Assembly (NCBI GenBank): GCA_900549475.1
Contig: UROF01000018.1
Location: forward strand, 1-46,915
DNA from: an uncultured Eubacteriales bacterium
Lineage (GTDB): Bacteria > Bacillota > Clostridia > Oscillospirales > Oscillospiraceae
DNA length: 46,915 nucleotides
Direction of reading: 5' to 3'
Both the position numbers and the translations under genes were made by a program. Position 1 is the stretch's first letter; each line of letters begins with the position of its first letter. Of the stretch, positions 8,078 to 17,129 are shown piece after piece. The notes beneath the pieces were generated by a model. It was given only the letters and a program-made list of their open reading frames with translations, ran no database searches and was not told where the DNA came from.

Positions 8078-9046
8078 TCAGGGCGCCGCCTGCAGGACAT
8101 AGGTCACAGCTCCCTGGTCATTGACAGCAGTATTCGAATCGCCGGCAACGGTCCCGGCAGTCGTCTCCTTAGAAGGCAGTTCCTCAGTAAAGCTCTCGCC
8201 GTTCTCTTCCAGCAGCGCTTTCACCTGGGCAAACTGTTCCTCAGTCAGGGTATAACTGGCACCGGACTGCCAGCTCTGGCCCAGCGTTTCCTCCACCCAC
8301 GTCACAGCCACCTGGCTGTCAGTGGTCAGCAGCACTGTCTGAGGAGTGGAATACATGGAGGGGAATATTTTTCCTCCCGCATCCCCATTGTCAGCAGGCG
8401 GCTCTACAGCCTGCCCCACGGAAGGCATATCATCCGACCGGGGCATATCATCTGCCGGCGGAGCGATCTGCTGCTCAGACTCCAAGGGGGCATCATTGCT
8501 CTCCTCCTGGGGATCACTGTTCAGCGCGGTATCCGTTGTGTCGGTGGCATCGCTGCCGGTATCCGGCACGGTGTCGCCGCTTACCTCCCCGTTCACGGCA
8601 GGCGTATCCTCCGGGGTGTCTGCCGCCGTATCCTCGTCAGGAAGTCCCCGGACATCGGCAGTCGCCACATCCGCTGCCACATTTCCGGTATCCGGCTGTC
8701 CGCCGAAGGCCCAGAAACCAGCAAAGACCACCACCGCACAGCAGGCTGCCATAGCGGCAAACCGCCGCCAGTAGGGGAAGGCCACTACTTTTTTCTCCGG
8801 CTGCTCCGGCACAGGCATCTGCCGGGGCTCCTGACGTACCTGCTCCATCACCTTGGCGGTAAAGTCCGCCGGGGCCTGGGCTTCCATGCCCTGCAGCACG
8901 TCATGAATGGCGATCTGATCGTCAAAATAGGCCTGACAGTCCGGGCACTCCGCCATATGGGCCATCAGCTCCTCCCGGTCGCCGTCCTCCAGGGCCCCAT
9001 CGATAAAGGCACTGATCAGCGCCTCATACTCTTCACATGTTCTCAC
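8078..9046 (-). CDS. Anti-sigma factor with zinc-finger domain
   Basis: 322 aa from a GTG start preceded by AAGGAGGG. The N-terminal zf-HC2 anti-sigma domain (about 1-50) carries HMAECPDC, the His-x3-Cys-x2-Cys zinc motif that holds ECF sigma factors. A basic segment leads to one membrane span (about residues 98-117, AAMAACCAVVVFAGFWAFGG). The long acidic extracytoplasmic part is Asp/Thr-rich with a small folded end. The gene directly follows the ECF sigma gene (31 bp), the classic sigma/anti-sigma order. The inducing signal is unknown. Confidence 0.85.
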   Translation of the reverse strand: MRTCEEYEALISAFIDGALEDGDREELMAHMAECPDCQAYFDDQIAIHDVLQGMEAQAPADFTAKVMEQVRQEPRQMPVPEQPEKKVVAFPYWRRFAAMAACCAVVVFAGFWAFGGQPDTGNVAADVATADVRGLPDEDTAADTPEDTPAVNGEVSGDTVPDTGSDATDTTDTALNSDPQEESNDAPLESEQQIAPPADDMPRSDDMPSVGQAVEPPADNGDAGGKIFPSMYSTPQTVLLTTDSQVAVTWVEETLGQSWQSGASYTLTEEQFAQVKALLEENGESFTEELPSKETTAGTVAGDSNTAVNDQGAVTYVLQAAP

Positions 9047-9077
9047 GAAAGGCCCTCCTTTCCCACTGTTACTTTTG

Positions 9078-9659
9078 TTACTTTAGGTTAGACGGCAAGT
9101 AGCCGGATAAGTTCCCATTTTCCAATAAAATTTTGCGTAAAGCTGTTCGGGCCCGGGATATCCTGGATTTTACCGTTCCCAGATCCACCTCCAGCACGTC
9201 GGCGATCTCTTCATAGCTCAGTCCCTGGATCTCACGCAGTACCAACACCTGCCGGTGCCCCTCGCTGAGCTGCTGCAGGCCTGCCGCCACGGCAGTACGC
9301 ACCTCCGTCCGCTCCGCGGCATCCTGGGGCCCGGGACCGGTGTCCACCGCGTCCAGCCCCAGATCCTCGTCGTCCAGGGACATGTCTCCCCGCTCCTTCT
9401 TCTGCCGCCGGAGGTAATCGATGGCAGCATTGGAGGTGAGGCGGTAGAGCCAGGTGGCGAAATTGGCCTCTCCCCGGAAGGAGGGCAGTCCCCGCCAGGC
9501 GGCCAGAAACGCCTCCTGGGCAATATCGCTGGCCTCCTCGCTGCTGCCGCACATGCGAAGGGCCAGATGGTATATTTTGTTTTCGTACGTCCGCACCAGC
9601 CGCTCAAAGGCCTCCGTGTCCCCGCCTGCCGCGGCTCGGACCAGCTCCTGTTCAGTCAT
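9078..9659 (-). CDS. ECF-type RNA polymerase sigma factor
   Basis: 193 aa. Region 2 (about 10-80) contains DIAQEAFLAAWRGLPSFRG and FATWLYRLTSNAAIDYLRR, and region 4 (about 125-180) contains LSYEEIADVLEVDLGTVKSRISRAR. This is the two-domain arrangement of SigW/RpoE-like sigma factors. Its ATG overlaps the end of the dihydrouridine synthase gene (ATGACTGA), so it is translationally coupled to a housekeeping gene, and its inhibitor is encoded downstream. The regulon is not visible here. Confidence 0.93.
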   Translation of the reverse strand: MTEQELVRAAAGGDTEAFERLVRTYENKIYHLALRMCGSSEEASDIAQEAFLAAWRGLPSFRGEANFATWLYRLTSNAAIDYLRRQKKERGDMSLDDEDLGLDAVDTGPGPQDAAERTEVRTAVAAGLQQLSEGHRQVLVLREIQGLSYEEIADVLEVDLGTVKSRISRARTALRKILLENGNLSGYLPSNLK

Positions 9660-10623
9660 GCAGATCCCTCTTGATCCCTTCCGTCACACGATACACGTCC
9701 GCCAGGGTCTCCATGCGGACGATCTGTTCCCGATAGTAGGCGGCGTGGGGCACCCCCTTGAGGTACCAGGCGTAATGCCGCCGGGCGGTGAGCACCGCCA
9801 CCTTTTCGCAGTTATACTGGGCCGCCAGCTCGATCTGCCTCACAGCAGTGTCGCACCGCTGGGCCAGAGGAGGCCGCGCCGGAATAGGCTTCCCCGCCAG
9901 GGCGGCGGCAGCCTGCTGGAACAGCCAAGGGTTCCCAAAGCATCCCCGGCCGATCATGGCCATATCCGCCCCGGTCTGCCGCAGGATCCGCACCGCATCC
10001 TCCGGAGCAAACACATCCCCGTTGGCGATCACTGGAATCGATACCGCTTCCTTCACTTCCCGGATGGTGGACCAGTCCGCCACCCCGCCATACATCTGCA
10101 CCCGGGTGCGGCCATGGATAGCCACGGCAGAGACTCCCACCTGTTCCATAAGCCGGGACATCTCCACAGCGTTGATGCTGCCCTTGTCCCAGCCCCGGCG
10201 CATTTTCACCGTCACCGGAACGGGGCTGGCCTTTACCACCGCCTCAGCGATGCGGGCAGCCTTCTCCGGGTCCTTCATCAGGGCGGAGCCGTCGCCGTTG
10301 GACACCACCTTGCCCACGGGACAGCCCATATTGATGTCGATGATATCCGCGCCGCTGGCCTCCGCGGCGATCTGGGCCGCCTCCGCCATGCAGGATACGT
10401 CGCTGCCGAAGATCTGGGCGGCAAAGGGGCCCTCCCCTGGGAAAGGCATCAGGAGCTGACGGCTCTTTTTGTCCTGATAGCACAGGGCCTTGGCGCTGAC
10501 CAGCTCCGTATAGGTAAGTCCGGCTCCCAGCTCACTGCAGATCTGCCGGTAGGCCGCGTCGGTAACGCCGGCCATGGGAGCCAGGGCCAGCTGGGACGCG
10601 ATATGCACATTTCCGATATCCAC
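9652..10623 (-). CDS. dusB: tRNA-dihydrouridine synthase
   Basis: 323 aa from the GTG at 10623, which has AGGTGAG upstream. A longer open frame would begin with a TTG that lies inside the -35 box of the promoter, so it is excluded. FMN-binding TIM barrel with the family opening LALAPMAGVTDAAYR; catalytic Cys region DINMGCPVGKV; RNA-binding C-terminal helices. It reduces uridines in the D-loop of tRNA with NADPH. It is the first gene of an operon with the ECF sigma and anti-sigma genes, so its promoter also supplies basal sigma mRNA. Assignment to the DusB subgroup is from general similarity. Confidence 0.9.
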   Translation of the reverse strand: MDIGNVHIASQLALAPMAGVTDAAYRQICSELGAGLTYTELVSAKALCYQDKKSRQLLMPFPGEGPFAAQIFGSDVSCMAEAAQIAAEASGADIIDINMGCPVGKVVSNGDGSALMKDPEKAARIAEAVVKASPVPVTVKMRRGWDKGSINAVEMSRLMEQVGVSAVAIHGRTRVQMYGGVADWSTIREVKEAVSIPVIANGDVFAPEDAVRILRQTGADMAMIGRGCFGNPWLFQQAAAALAGKPIPARPPLAQRCDTAVRQIELAAQYNCEKVAVLTARRHYAWYLKGVPHAAYYREQIVRMETLADVYRVTEGIKRDLHD

Positions 10624-10669
10624 GGCCGTCTCACCTTCCGATCCTTTCCCAATCTTGTCAATCTTAGTG

Positions 10670-10698
10670 ATTATATCATATTCCCCTCTGCCTGGCAA
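10670..10698 (-). promoter_or_regulatory. Promoter of dus-sigma-anti-sigma operon
   Basis: Minus strand: TTGCCA, 17-bp spacer, TATAAT. Transcription would start about 40 nt before the GTG start codon. Confidence 0.82.
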
Positions 10699-10729
10699 CC
10701 GCTGAACTTAGGCGGAAGATGACAAAAAA

Positions 10730-10762
10730 TACCGGCGGGCAGCATCTCGCTGTCCGCCGGTA
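10730..10762 (-). terminator. Terminator of the ferredoxin gene
   Basis: Stem TACCGGCGGACAGC / GCTGCCCGCCGGTA (minus strand), followed by ATTTTTTG. Confidence 0.85.
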
Positions 10763-10812
10763 AGGGGTCCGGTTCCCGGTAAAGAAGCCGGACATGTTCC
10801 GCTGTACGCAGA

Positions 10813-10983
10813 TTATTCAGCCACGATGGCATCCACGGGGCAGTTGGCAGCGCAGGCGCCGCAGTCCACGCAGGTGTCGGCATCGATCACATACTGGGTA
10901 TCGCCCTGGGAAATGGCCTCAACGGGGCAATTCTCAGCGCAGGTACCGCAGCTGACGCAGGCATCGGTAATCTTGTGAGCCAT
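10813..10983 (-). CDS. 2[4Fe-4S] ferredoxin (clostridial type)
   Basis: 56 aa, the classic length. The two cluster motifs are CVSCGTCAENCP (from residue 9) and CVDCGACAANCP (from residue 38), each CxxCxxCxxxCP, in a short pseudo-symmetric protein beginning MAHKIT. It is a cytoplasmic low-potential electron carrier for pyruvate:ferredoxin oxidoreductase, hydrogenase and similar enzymes. GGAGG stands 8 nt before the ATG. It is a single-gene transcript with its own promoter and terminator. Confidence 0.96.
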   Translation of the reverse strand: MAHKITDACVSCGTCAENCPVEAISQGDTQYVIDADTCVDCGACAANCPVDAIVAE

Positions 10984-11014
10984 GAATATATCCTCCCTAT
11001 AGATTGGTACCTAC

Positions 11015-11042
11015 ATTGTAGCATGAACTTTTGAAATTGCAA
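11015..11042 (-). promoter_or_regulatory. Promoter of the ferredoxin gene
   Basis: Minus strand: TTGCAA, 16-bp spacer, TACAAT, about 32 nt before the start codon. Confidence 0.65.
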
Positions 11043-11134
11043 GGGCAAAATCCGGCACCAGAGCCAGAAATGTGTAAAACCTCTGTTAAAGGGAATACTC
11101 CATGGGACAGCAAACACGCAGAGGAGATGGCGAT

Positions 11135-13564
11135 ATGCACGACAATCAATTCACTCCCGGAGCCCGCAGTGCCCTGCGGCTGGCCAGGGAGTCCGCCGGG
11201 GAGTTGGGACACAGCTACATCGGCAGCGAACACCTGCTGCTGGGCATCCTTCTGGAGGAGGGTCCCGCCCGGGGCTGCCTCCAGGAACAGGATGTCACAC
11301 CGGAAAAGATCCGCCTGGCGCTGCGGGAACTGGTGGGCGTAGGGTTCCCCGGCCTGGCCCCTGCCCAGGGCCTTACACCCAGAGCCCGGCGGATCATTCA
11401 GAGTGCCGCCGGGGAATCCGCCCGACGGGGCGGCGGCCGGATCGGCACAGAGCATCTGCTGCTGGGTATCCTCCGGGAGAGCGGCGCCACCGCCATTCAG
11501 GCGCTGCGGGCCTCCGGGGCTGACCCTGGAAAACTCCAGGCTGCGCTGGTCCGCCGCATGGGCGGCGGATTGGGCGGGCAAAAAGAGGTGCTGCCCCGGC
11601 CGCCTGTGCTCCGGGAGGAGGCCCCCCGGTCCCGTATCCTGGAGCAGTTTACCCGCAGCCTCAGCGCCTTGGCCCGGGAGGGCCGGCTGGACCCGGTGCT
11701 GGGCCGGGAAAAGGAGATCGCCCGGACCATCCGTATCCTCAGCCGCCGGACCAAGAACAACCCTGTTCTGATTGGGGAACCGGGCGTGGGCAAGACGGCA
11801 GTGGTGGAGGGTCTGGCCCAGCGGATCGCCGCCGGGGATGTACCGGGGGAACTGATGGGCCTCAATATCCTCTCCATTGACCTTGCCTCCATGCTGGCGG
11901 GCACCAAGTACCGGGGAGAGTTTGAGGAGCGCATCCGCAATGCCCTCCAGGAGATCCAGCGGATGGGCAATGTGCTTCTCTTTATCGACGAGCTTCACAA
12001 CATCGTGGGGGCCGGCAGCGCCGAAGGGGCGGTGGACGCTGCCAACCTTCTCAAACCGGCCCTCAGCCGTTCAGAGATCCGGGTCATCGGCGCCACCACG
12101 CTGGACGAGTACCGCCGCCACATTGAAAAAGATGCCGCCCTGGAACGGCGGTTCCAGCCGGTGACGGTGGAGGAACCCTCACCTGAGACGGCGGTGGCCA
12201 TTCTGGAGGGACTGCGGGAGAAATATGAGACACATCACGGCCTCAACATCACCAGCGACGCCATCCGCTCCGCTGTGGAACTGAGCCGGCGGTATCTGCC
12301 GGAGCGTTTTCTGCCCGACAAAGCCATCGACCTGATGGACGAGGCCTGCAGCCGGGTGCGGCTGGACCGGGAAAGTCCGGAGCCTGCCCTGCGGCTGCTG
12401 GAGGAGCGGCTGGCCGGAGCCCGGCGGGATAAGGAATCCGCCGTGGCCCGGCAGGATTTTGAGCAGGCGGCCACCTTCCGCGACGCGGAGGAGGACTTTG
12501 CCCGCCAGCTGCGGGAGGAGCGCTCCCTCCTCAATCAGGCCAGGGACTCTGTGACAGAGGAGGATATTGCCGCCGTGGCCTCAGAGTGGACCGGCATCCC
12601 CGTCAGCCGCATCACGGAGAGCGAATCCCAGCGTCTCCTCCATCTGGAGGAGGTCCTCAGCCGCCGGGTGGTGGGCCAGCAGGAGGCGGTCAGCTGCCTG
12701 GCCAGGGCCATTCGCCGCAGCCGGGTGGGCCTCAAGGAGCCGGGCCGCCCCGTGGGGACTTTTCTTCTTCTGGGCCCCACCGGTGTGGGTAAGACAGAGG
12801 TGTGCAAGAGCCTTGCCCAGGCGGTGTTCGGCCAGGAGGAGGCCCTCATCCGCTTTGATATGTCGGAATATGCCGAGGGCCACACTGCCAGCCGCCTGGT
12901 GGGGGCCCCTCCCGGCTATGTGGGCCACGACGACGGCGGCCAGCTGACGGAAAAGATCCGCCGCCGTCCCTACTCCCTGGTACTCTTCGACGAGATCGAG
13001 AAGGCCCACCAGGAGGTGTGGAACCTGCTGCTGCAGATCATGGAGGACGGCTGTCTCACCGACAGCCACGGACGGAAGGTAGATTTCCGCAACACCATCA
13101 TCGCCATGACCAGCAATGTGGGCGCCCGGCAGATCACCGGCGGCAAAGGCCCTCTGGGCTTTGCCGGGGGCGGGGATGAGACATGCAACGTACGGCGGGC
13201 CGTGGAGGAGGAGCTCAAACATACCTTCCGGCCGGAATTTCTCAACCGCGTGGATGAGACGGTGATCTTCCGTCAGCTCACCGAGGAGGATCTCCGGGAG
13301 ATCGCCCGACGGATGCTGGCCGACACCGGAAAACGGATGGAGGCGCTGGGTCTTTGCTTCCAGGCAGAGGAGGAGGCCATCTGCCTGCTGGCCCGGGAGG
13401 GGTTGGACAAAGCCTACGGCGCCCGGCCGCTCCGCCGCCTGATCCGCAGCAAGGTGGAGGACCCCGCCGCCGAAGCGCTGCTCTCCGGCCAATTCCATTC
13501 CGGTGACAGCCTGGTGCTGACCGTTCGGGAAAATAACCTTGCTATTGCGCCTCTGGTACGGTAG
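11135..13564 (+). CDS. clpC: ATP-dependent Clp protease ATP-binding subunit ClpC
   Basis: 809 aa from the ATG at 11135, preceded by GAGGAG; an in-frame ATG at 11102 lacks a good site. Two Clp-N repeats (about 8-150, each with the core EHLLLGIL); AAA+ domain 1 with Walker A GEPGVGKTA (about 214) and Walker B LLFIDELHN; a UVR-type coiled segment between the two (AVARQDFEQAATFRDAE); AAA+ domain 2 with Walker A GPTGVGKTE (about 546) and LVLFDEIEKAH. ClpC unfolds substrates for ClpP in protein quality control. The usual ctsR-mcsA-mcsB partners are absent next to it, so here it stands alone, divergent from the ferredoxin gene. No CtsR operator was recognised. Confidence 0.93.
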   Translation: MHDNQFTPGARSALRLARESAGELGHSYIGSEHLLLGILLEEGPARGCLQEQDVTPEKIRLALRELVGVGFPGLAPAQGLTPRARRIIQSAAGESARRGGGRIGTEHLLLGILRESGATAIQALRASGADPGKLQAALVRRMGGGLGGQKEVLPRPPVLREEAPRSRILEQFTRSLSALAREGRLDPVLGREKEIARTIRILSRRTKNNPVLIGEPGVGKTAVVEGLAQRIAAGDVPGELMGLNILSIDLASMLAGTKYRGEFEERIRNALQEIQRMGNVLLFIDELHNIVGAGSAEGAVDAANLLKPALSRSEIRVIGATTLDEYRRHIEKDAALERRFQPVTVEEPSPETAVAILEGLREKYETHHGLNITSDAIRSAVELSRRYLPERFLPDKAIDLMDEACSRVRLDRESPEPALRLLEERLAGARRDKESAVARQDFEQAATFRDAEEDFARQLREERSLLNQARDSVTEEDIAAVASEWTGIPVSRITESESQRLLHLEEVLSRRVVGQQEAVSCLARAIRRSRVGLKEPGRPVGTFLLLGPTGVGKTEVCKSLAQAVFGQEEALIRFDMSEYAEGHTASRLVGAPPGYVGHDDGGQLTEKIRRRPYSLVLFDEIEKAHQEVWNLLLQIMEDGCLTDSHGRKVDFRNTIIAMTSNVGARQITGGKGPLGFAGGGDETCNVRRAVEEELKHTFRPEFLNRVDETVIFRQLTEEDLREIARRMLADTGKRMEALGLCFQAEEEAICLLAREGLDKAYGARPLRRLIRSKVEDPAAEALLSGQFHSGDSLVLTVRENNLAIAPLVR

Positions 13565-13658
13565 AATAAGGGCAGAATGGCAAGTATGTCCATTCTGCGT
13601 GTGGTTGTGCCCGGTTTCGGACCGGAGATCGATATTAAAAAAAGGAGACTAAGTAATT

Positions 13659-15386
13659 ATGGGATTTTCCGGTACTGATGCCGGCGGCTTCCAGTGGGAA
13701 GGCTGGAGCAGCGGCGCTCCCTCCCAGCGGCCCTCTCATCAAAAGAAACCCAGAAAGCCGATCGGCGGGCCTGTGACACGGGTCCTCATCAATGTGATCG
13801 TTACCCTGGTAGTGGGGTTCCTTTACTTCTATTTTGAGCTGCCCGCCCTGAATCCCCAGGCCCCTGACTTCTACGCTTTTGTCCTGCTGCTGTGCGTGGT
13901 CTACTGTGTCTGCGCCGTGTTTACCTCCGGCTTCCAAGGCCAGGGCGCCAAGCACTACTTTAAATTTGTGAAAAAGCAGTGCGCCATCCCCGCCATCCTG
14001 GCGGTGGCGCTCATTGTGGTAGCGCTTGTGGGCACTCTGGTGGGAAGCGTTATCTTCCGGGCCAGCGCCTATGCCTCCCTGCTGCCTCCGGAGGCCGGTG
14101 ACTTTGCAGCGGACGTGGATGAGATCTCTTTTGACCAGATCCCTATGCTGGACAAAGACTCCGCCGAACGGCTGGGTGACCGGAAGCTGGGCGAACTGAA
14201 CGACATGGTCAGCCAGTTTGAGGTCAACGACGACTACACCCAGATCAACTATAAGGGCCGCCCGGTGCGCATCGCCACCCTGCGCTACGCCGACCTTGTC
14301 AAGTGGTTCACCAACCGCTCCGACGGCCTGCCCGCTTATATCATCATCGACATGGTGACCCAGAACGTGGAGCTGGTCCGTCTGGAGGACGGGATCAAGT
14401 ACACCACCGCTGAGCACTTCGGCCGTAACCTCTATCGTCATCTGCGCTTCAACTACCCCACCTACATGTTTGCCGAGCCGGTGATGGAGGTCAACGAGGA
14501 GGGCGTTCCCTACTGGGTCTGCGCCCGGGTGGTCAAGACCATCGGCCTCTTCGGCGGTACGGATGTAAAGGGCGGTGTGCTGGTCAACGCCATCACCGGC
14601 GAGAGCCAGTACTACGACACCGCAGATATCCCTTCCTGGGTGGATAATCTCTACAACGCCGAGCTGATCATGCAGCAGTATGACTACTACGGCATGTACC
14701 ACAACGGCTTCATCAACTCCCTCTTTGGCCAGCGGGACGTCACTGTCACCACCGAGGGCTACAACTACATCGCCATTGACGACGATGTGTATGTCTACAC
14801 CGGCGTCACCTCTGTGGGCGGTGATCAGTCCAACGTAGGCTTCCTTCTGTCCAATCAGCGGACCAAGGAGACCAAATACTACGCCTGTGCCGGCGCTACG
14901 GAGTACTCCGCCATGGACAGCGCCAACGGCGAGCTGCAGAATCTCCGTTACACCGCCACCTTCCCCCTGCTCCTCAACACCGGCGGACAGCCCACCTACT
15001 TCATGGCTATGAAGGATGCTGCCCAGCTGGTGAAGAAGTACGCCATGGTCAACGTGCAGCAGTACAACATCGTAGCCACCGGTGATACGGTGGCGGAGTG
15101 TGAGCAGAACTACCTGGCCATGCTGGCGGAAAACGGCATCATTGAGGATGACGCCACCCTCTCCGGCACAGAGACGGTGGAGGGCACCATTGCCGATATC
15201 CGCTCCGCTGTCCAGGAGGGCAACAGCGTCTACTATATCCAGCTGATCGGCAACGAGACCTACTACTCCATCGCTGCCGCCGATGCGCCTCTGGCCGTGA
15301 TCCTCAGCAACGGCGACCAGGTGACCATCAACTACCATCCCGGCGAGGGGCCCATCCTCTCTGCCATTGATGTGACGCTGCGGTAG
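13659..15386 (+). CDS. Membrane protein of unknown function
   Basis: 575 aa, start at an ATG with AAAGGAGA upstream. The N-terminal 40 residues are Gly/Ser/Lys-rich and cytoplasmic. Three hydrophobic segments follow (about 46-63, 70-88 and 108-132). The remaining roughly 440 residues contain no further membrane span, so they form one large domain, probably extracytoplasmic. It is rich in Tyr, Asn and Val and has a run of PepSY-like or repeated beta segments. I do not recognise the family and find no catalytic motif. It follows clpC after 94 bp containing a small hairpin, and ends in a strong terminator, so it is probably its own transcript. Confidence 0.75.
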   Translation: MGFSGTDAGGFQWEGWSSGAPSQRPSHQKKPRKPIGGPVTRVLINVIVTLVVGFLYFYFELPALNPQAPDFYAFVLLLCVVYCVCAVFTSGFQGQGAKHYFKFVKKQCAIPAILAVALIVVALVGTLVGSVIFRASAYASLLPPEAGDFAADVDEISFDQIPMLDKDSAERLGDRKLGELNDMVSQFEVNDDYTQINYKGRPVRIATLRYADLVKWFTNRSDGLPAYIIIDMVTQNVELVRLEDGIKYTTAEHFGRNLYRHLRFNYPTYMFAEPVMEVNEEGVPYWVCARVVKTIGLFGGTDVKGGVLVNAITGESQYYDTADIPSWVDNLYNAELIMQQYDYYGMYHNGFINSLFGQRDVTVTTEGYNYIAIDDDVYVYTGVTSVGGDQSNVGFLLSNQRTKETKYYACAGATEYSAMDSANGELQNLRYTATFPLLLNTGGQPTYFMAMKDAAQLVKKYAMVNVQQYNIVATGDTVAECEQNYLAMLAENGIIEDDATLSGTETVEGTIADIRSAVQEGNSVYYIQLIGNETYYSIAAADAPLAVILSNGDQVTINYHPGEGPILSAIDVTLR

Positions 15387-15422
15387 GCACTCTCCTGCCG
15401 CTCGCGGTGATCCTGTTTTTCC

Positions 15423-15458
15423 GGGGAGGCGGCCAAAAAACCGCCTCCCCACCTTTTT
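15423..15458 (+). terminator. Terminator of the unknown membrane protein gene
   Basis: Perfect 10-bp stem GGGGAGGCGG / CCGCCTCCCC with loop CCAAAAAA, then ACCTTTTTCT. Confidence 0.9.
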
Positions 15459-15515
15459 CTGCCGCCTTTTCCCAAAAAAATGTCCCCTTTTACGGAAAAT
15501 CCTCTGTGTCCCCCC

Positions 15516-15545
15516 TTTACAGCTCCGTATCTTCTGTGGCATAAT
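15516..15545 (+). promoter_or_regulatory. Probable prfB promoter
   Basis: TTTACA, 18-bp spacer, CATAAT, in an AT-rich stretch about 40 bp before the start codon. The -10 box is imperfect. Confidence 0.5.
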
Positions 15546-15585
15546 ATAATATTAGACTGGAATTTAACTGGAATGGAGAATCCAT

Positions 15586-16710
15586 ATGCCGATCATTGAA
15601 TATGACACTTATAAACAGAAGCTCAGCGCCCTGGGTCCCCAGCTGACCGAGCTGGCGGCGGCCCTGGATCTGGAGGGGGCCCGCCGGGAGGTGGAGGAGC
15701 TGGAGGAGAAAACCAGCGACGCCAACTTCTGGAACGATCTGGAGGCCTCCCAGAAGGTGCTGCGCCGGACCAAGCAGCTGAAAAACAAGCTGGAACACCA
15801 CGCCAAGCTGGTCAGCCAGTGGGAGGACCTCACCACCCTGGTGGAGATGGCCATGGAGGAGGACGACGGCTCCCTGCTTCCGGAAATAGAGGAGGGCTAC
15901 GCCAAGCTGGAGTCCGCTCTGGAGGAGGCCAAGCTCTCCACCCTGCTCACCGGCGAGTATGACGCCAGCAACGCCATCCTTACCCTTCACGCCGGCGCCG
16001 GCGGCACCGAGGCCCAGGACTGGTGCCAGATGCTCTACCGGATGTACACCCGCTGGGCCGAGCGCCATGATTTCGTCTGCAAGACTCTGGACTACGAGGA
16101 CGGCGACGAGGCAGGCCTCAAGTCCGCCACCATCGCCATCGAGGGTGAGAACGCCTACGGCTTCCTCAAGAGCGAGAACGGTGTTCACCGTCTGGTCCGC
16201 ATCTCCCCCTTTGACGCCAATGCCCGTCGGCAGACCTCCTTCTCCGCTGTTGAGGTGATGCCGGAGATCGAGGACGACAACAGCGTGGAGATCCGGCCCG
16301 AGGACATCGAGATGCAGGTGTTCCGCTCCTCCGGCGCCGGCGGCCAGCACGTCAACAAGACCTCCTCCGCTGTGCGTCTCATTCACAAGCCCACCGGCGT
16401 GGTGGTCTCCTCTCAGCAGGAGCGCAGCCAGGTCCAGAACCGTGAAAACTGCATGAAGATGCTGCGTGCCAAGCTCATGGAGATGAAAGCCCAGCAGCAT
16501 GCGGAGAAAATCTCCGATATCAAGGGCGTGCAGATGAAGATCGAGTGGGGCAGCCAGATCCGCTCCTATGTGTTCATGCCCTACACTCTGGCCAAGGACA
16601 CCCGCACCGGCTACGAAAACGGCAACATCACCGCCGTGATGGACGGCGATATCGACGGCTTCATCAACGCCTACCTCACCGCCAGCGCTACTGGCGAACT
16701 GAAAAAGTAA
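15586..16710 (+). CDS. prfB: Peptide chain release factor 2
   Basis: 374 aa. It recognises UGA/UAA stop codons and releases the peptide on the ribosome. Visible: the stop-codon-reading SPF tripeptide in VRISPFDAN (about 205-207) and the peptidyl-transferase GGQ loop in SSGAGGQHVNKTSS (about 250). The frame is continuous from the N-terminal MPIIEYDTYKQ, so the programmed +1 frameshift found in many bacterial prfB genes is absent. The last 94 bp of the gene (16617-16710) are repeated at 16856-16949, after an inserted 144-145 bp structured element. The gene itself is intact, and its natural terminator now lies beyond the second copy. Confidence 0.97.
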   Translation: MPIIEYDTYKQKLSALGPQLTELAAALDLEGARREVEELEEKTSDANFWNDLEASQKVLRRTKQLKNKLEHHAKLVSQWEDLTTLVEMAMEEDDGSLLPEIEEGYAKLESALEEAKLSTLLTGEYDASNAILTLHAGAGGTEAQDWCQMLYRMYTRWAERHDFVCKTLDYEDGDEAGLKSATIAIEGENAYGFLKSENGVHRLVRISPFDANARRQTSFSAVEVMPEIEDDNSVEIRPEDIEMQVFRSSGAGGQHVNKTSSAVRLIHKPTGVVVSSQQERSQVQNRENCMKMLRAKLMEMKAQQHAEKISDIKGVQMKIEWGSQIRSYVFMPYTLAKDTRTGYENGNITAVMDGDIDGFINAYLTASATGELKK

Positions 16711-16855
16711 GGCGGCGAGGCTGCCGTTTTCACCGCCGCTGATGCGGCGTACAAGCGTTTTGCCCCTAGGCAAAACCTTGGCGCAAGGGCGGATTTACTC
16801 CGCCCGCGCAGGTTTAATTCACGGGGTCCCCGGCGGCTGGCACAGCCGTTGGGGC
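16711..16855 (+). repeat. Multi-hairpin element inserted at the prfB stop codon
   Basis: About 145 bp starting immediately after the stop codon. Hairpins: GTTTTGCC-ccta-GGCAAAAC (16757-16776), GGGCGGATTTACTCCGCCC (16787-16805), and a G/C-rich stem near its end (about 16823-16854) that finishes in GTTGGGGC before the repeated AAACGG. It aligns over its whole length, in the same orientation relative to the gene, with the element at 41678-41825 (on the minus strand), and with 91-240. No open frame of note. Confidence 0.8.
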
Positions 16856-16949
16856 AAACGGCAACATCACCGCCGTGATGGACGGTGATATCGACGGCTT
16901 CATCAACGCCTACCTCACCGCCAGCGCTACCGGCGAACTGAAAAAGTAA
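16856..16949 (+). pseudogene. Duplicated 3' end of prfB
   Basis: 94 bp that repeat 16617-16710 including the TAA, with only two differences (GGC to GGT and ACT to ACC, both silent). The offset is exactly 239 bp. It is out of frame with the intact gene and has no start, so it is not expressed as protein. The prfB terminator follows 7 bp later, which indicates that this distal copy sits at the ancestral gene end. Confidence 0.93.
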
Positions 16950-16956
16950 GTACAAA

Positions 16957-16991
16957 AAGAGCCTCCAGGCCAAATGGCCCGGAGGCTCTTT
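16957..16991 (+). terminator. prfB terminator
   Basis: AAAGAGCCTCC / GGAGGCTCTTT with an inner GGCC-AAAT-GGCC stem, followed by CATTTTTATC. No gene is seen from here to 17130; the stretch has two small GC-rich hairpins. Confidence 0.85.
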
Positions 16992-17129
16992 CATTTTTAT
17001 CGTGACTGCTCGCCCCCAGCGGCGCGCAGTTTCTTTGCTCGGTGATCAAAATAACCGCAGGGCATGAGGCGCGCAGCCTCTCCTAAAAAACACAGGGTCC
17101 GGGGCAAAAGCCCTGCAAAGGGGAGCGGC

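Noticed and set aside
10624..10698. N-terminal extension of the dihydrouridine synthase
   Set aside because: It would start with a TTG inside the -35 box and be read through the -10 box of its own promoter.
15586..15700. Programmed +1 frameshift in prfB
   Set aside because: The reading frame is continuous from a well-placed start; no internal TGA interrupts it.
16711..16855. Integrative-island attachment site at prfB
   Set aside because: Gene-end duplication resembles an att site, but only 145 bp lie between the copies, no integrase is present, and the same element sits at an unrelated gene with a different repeated end.
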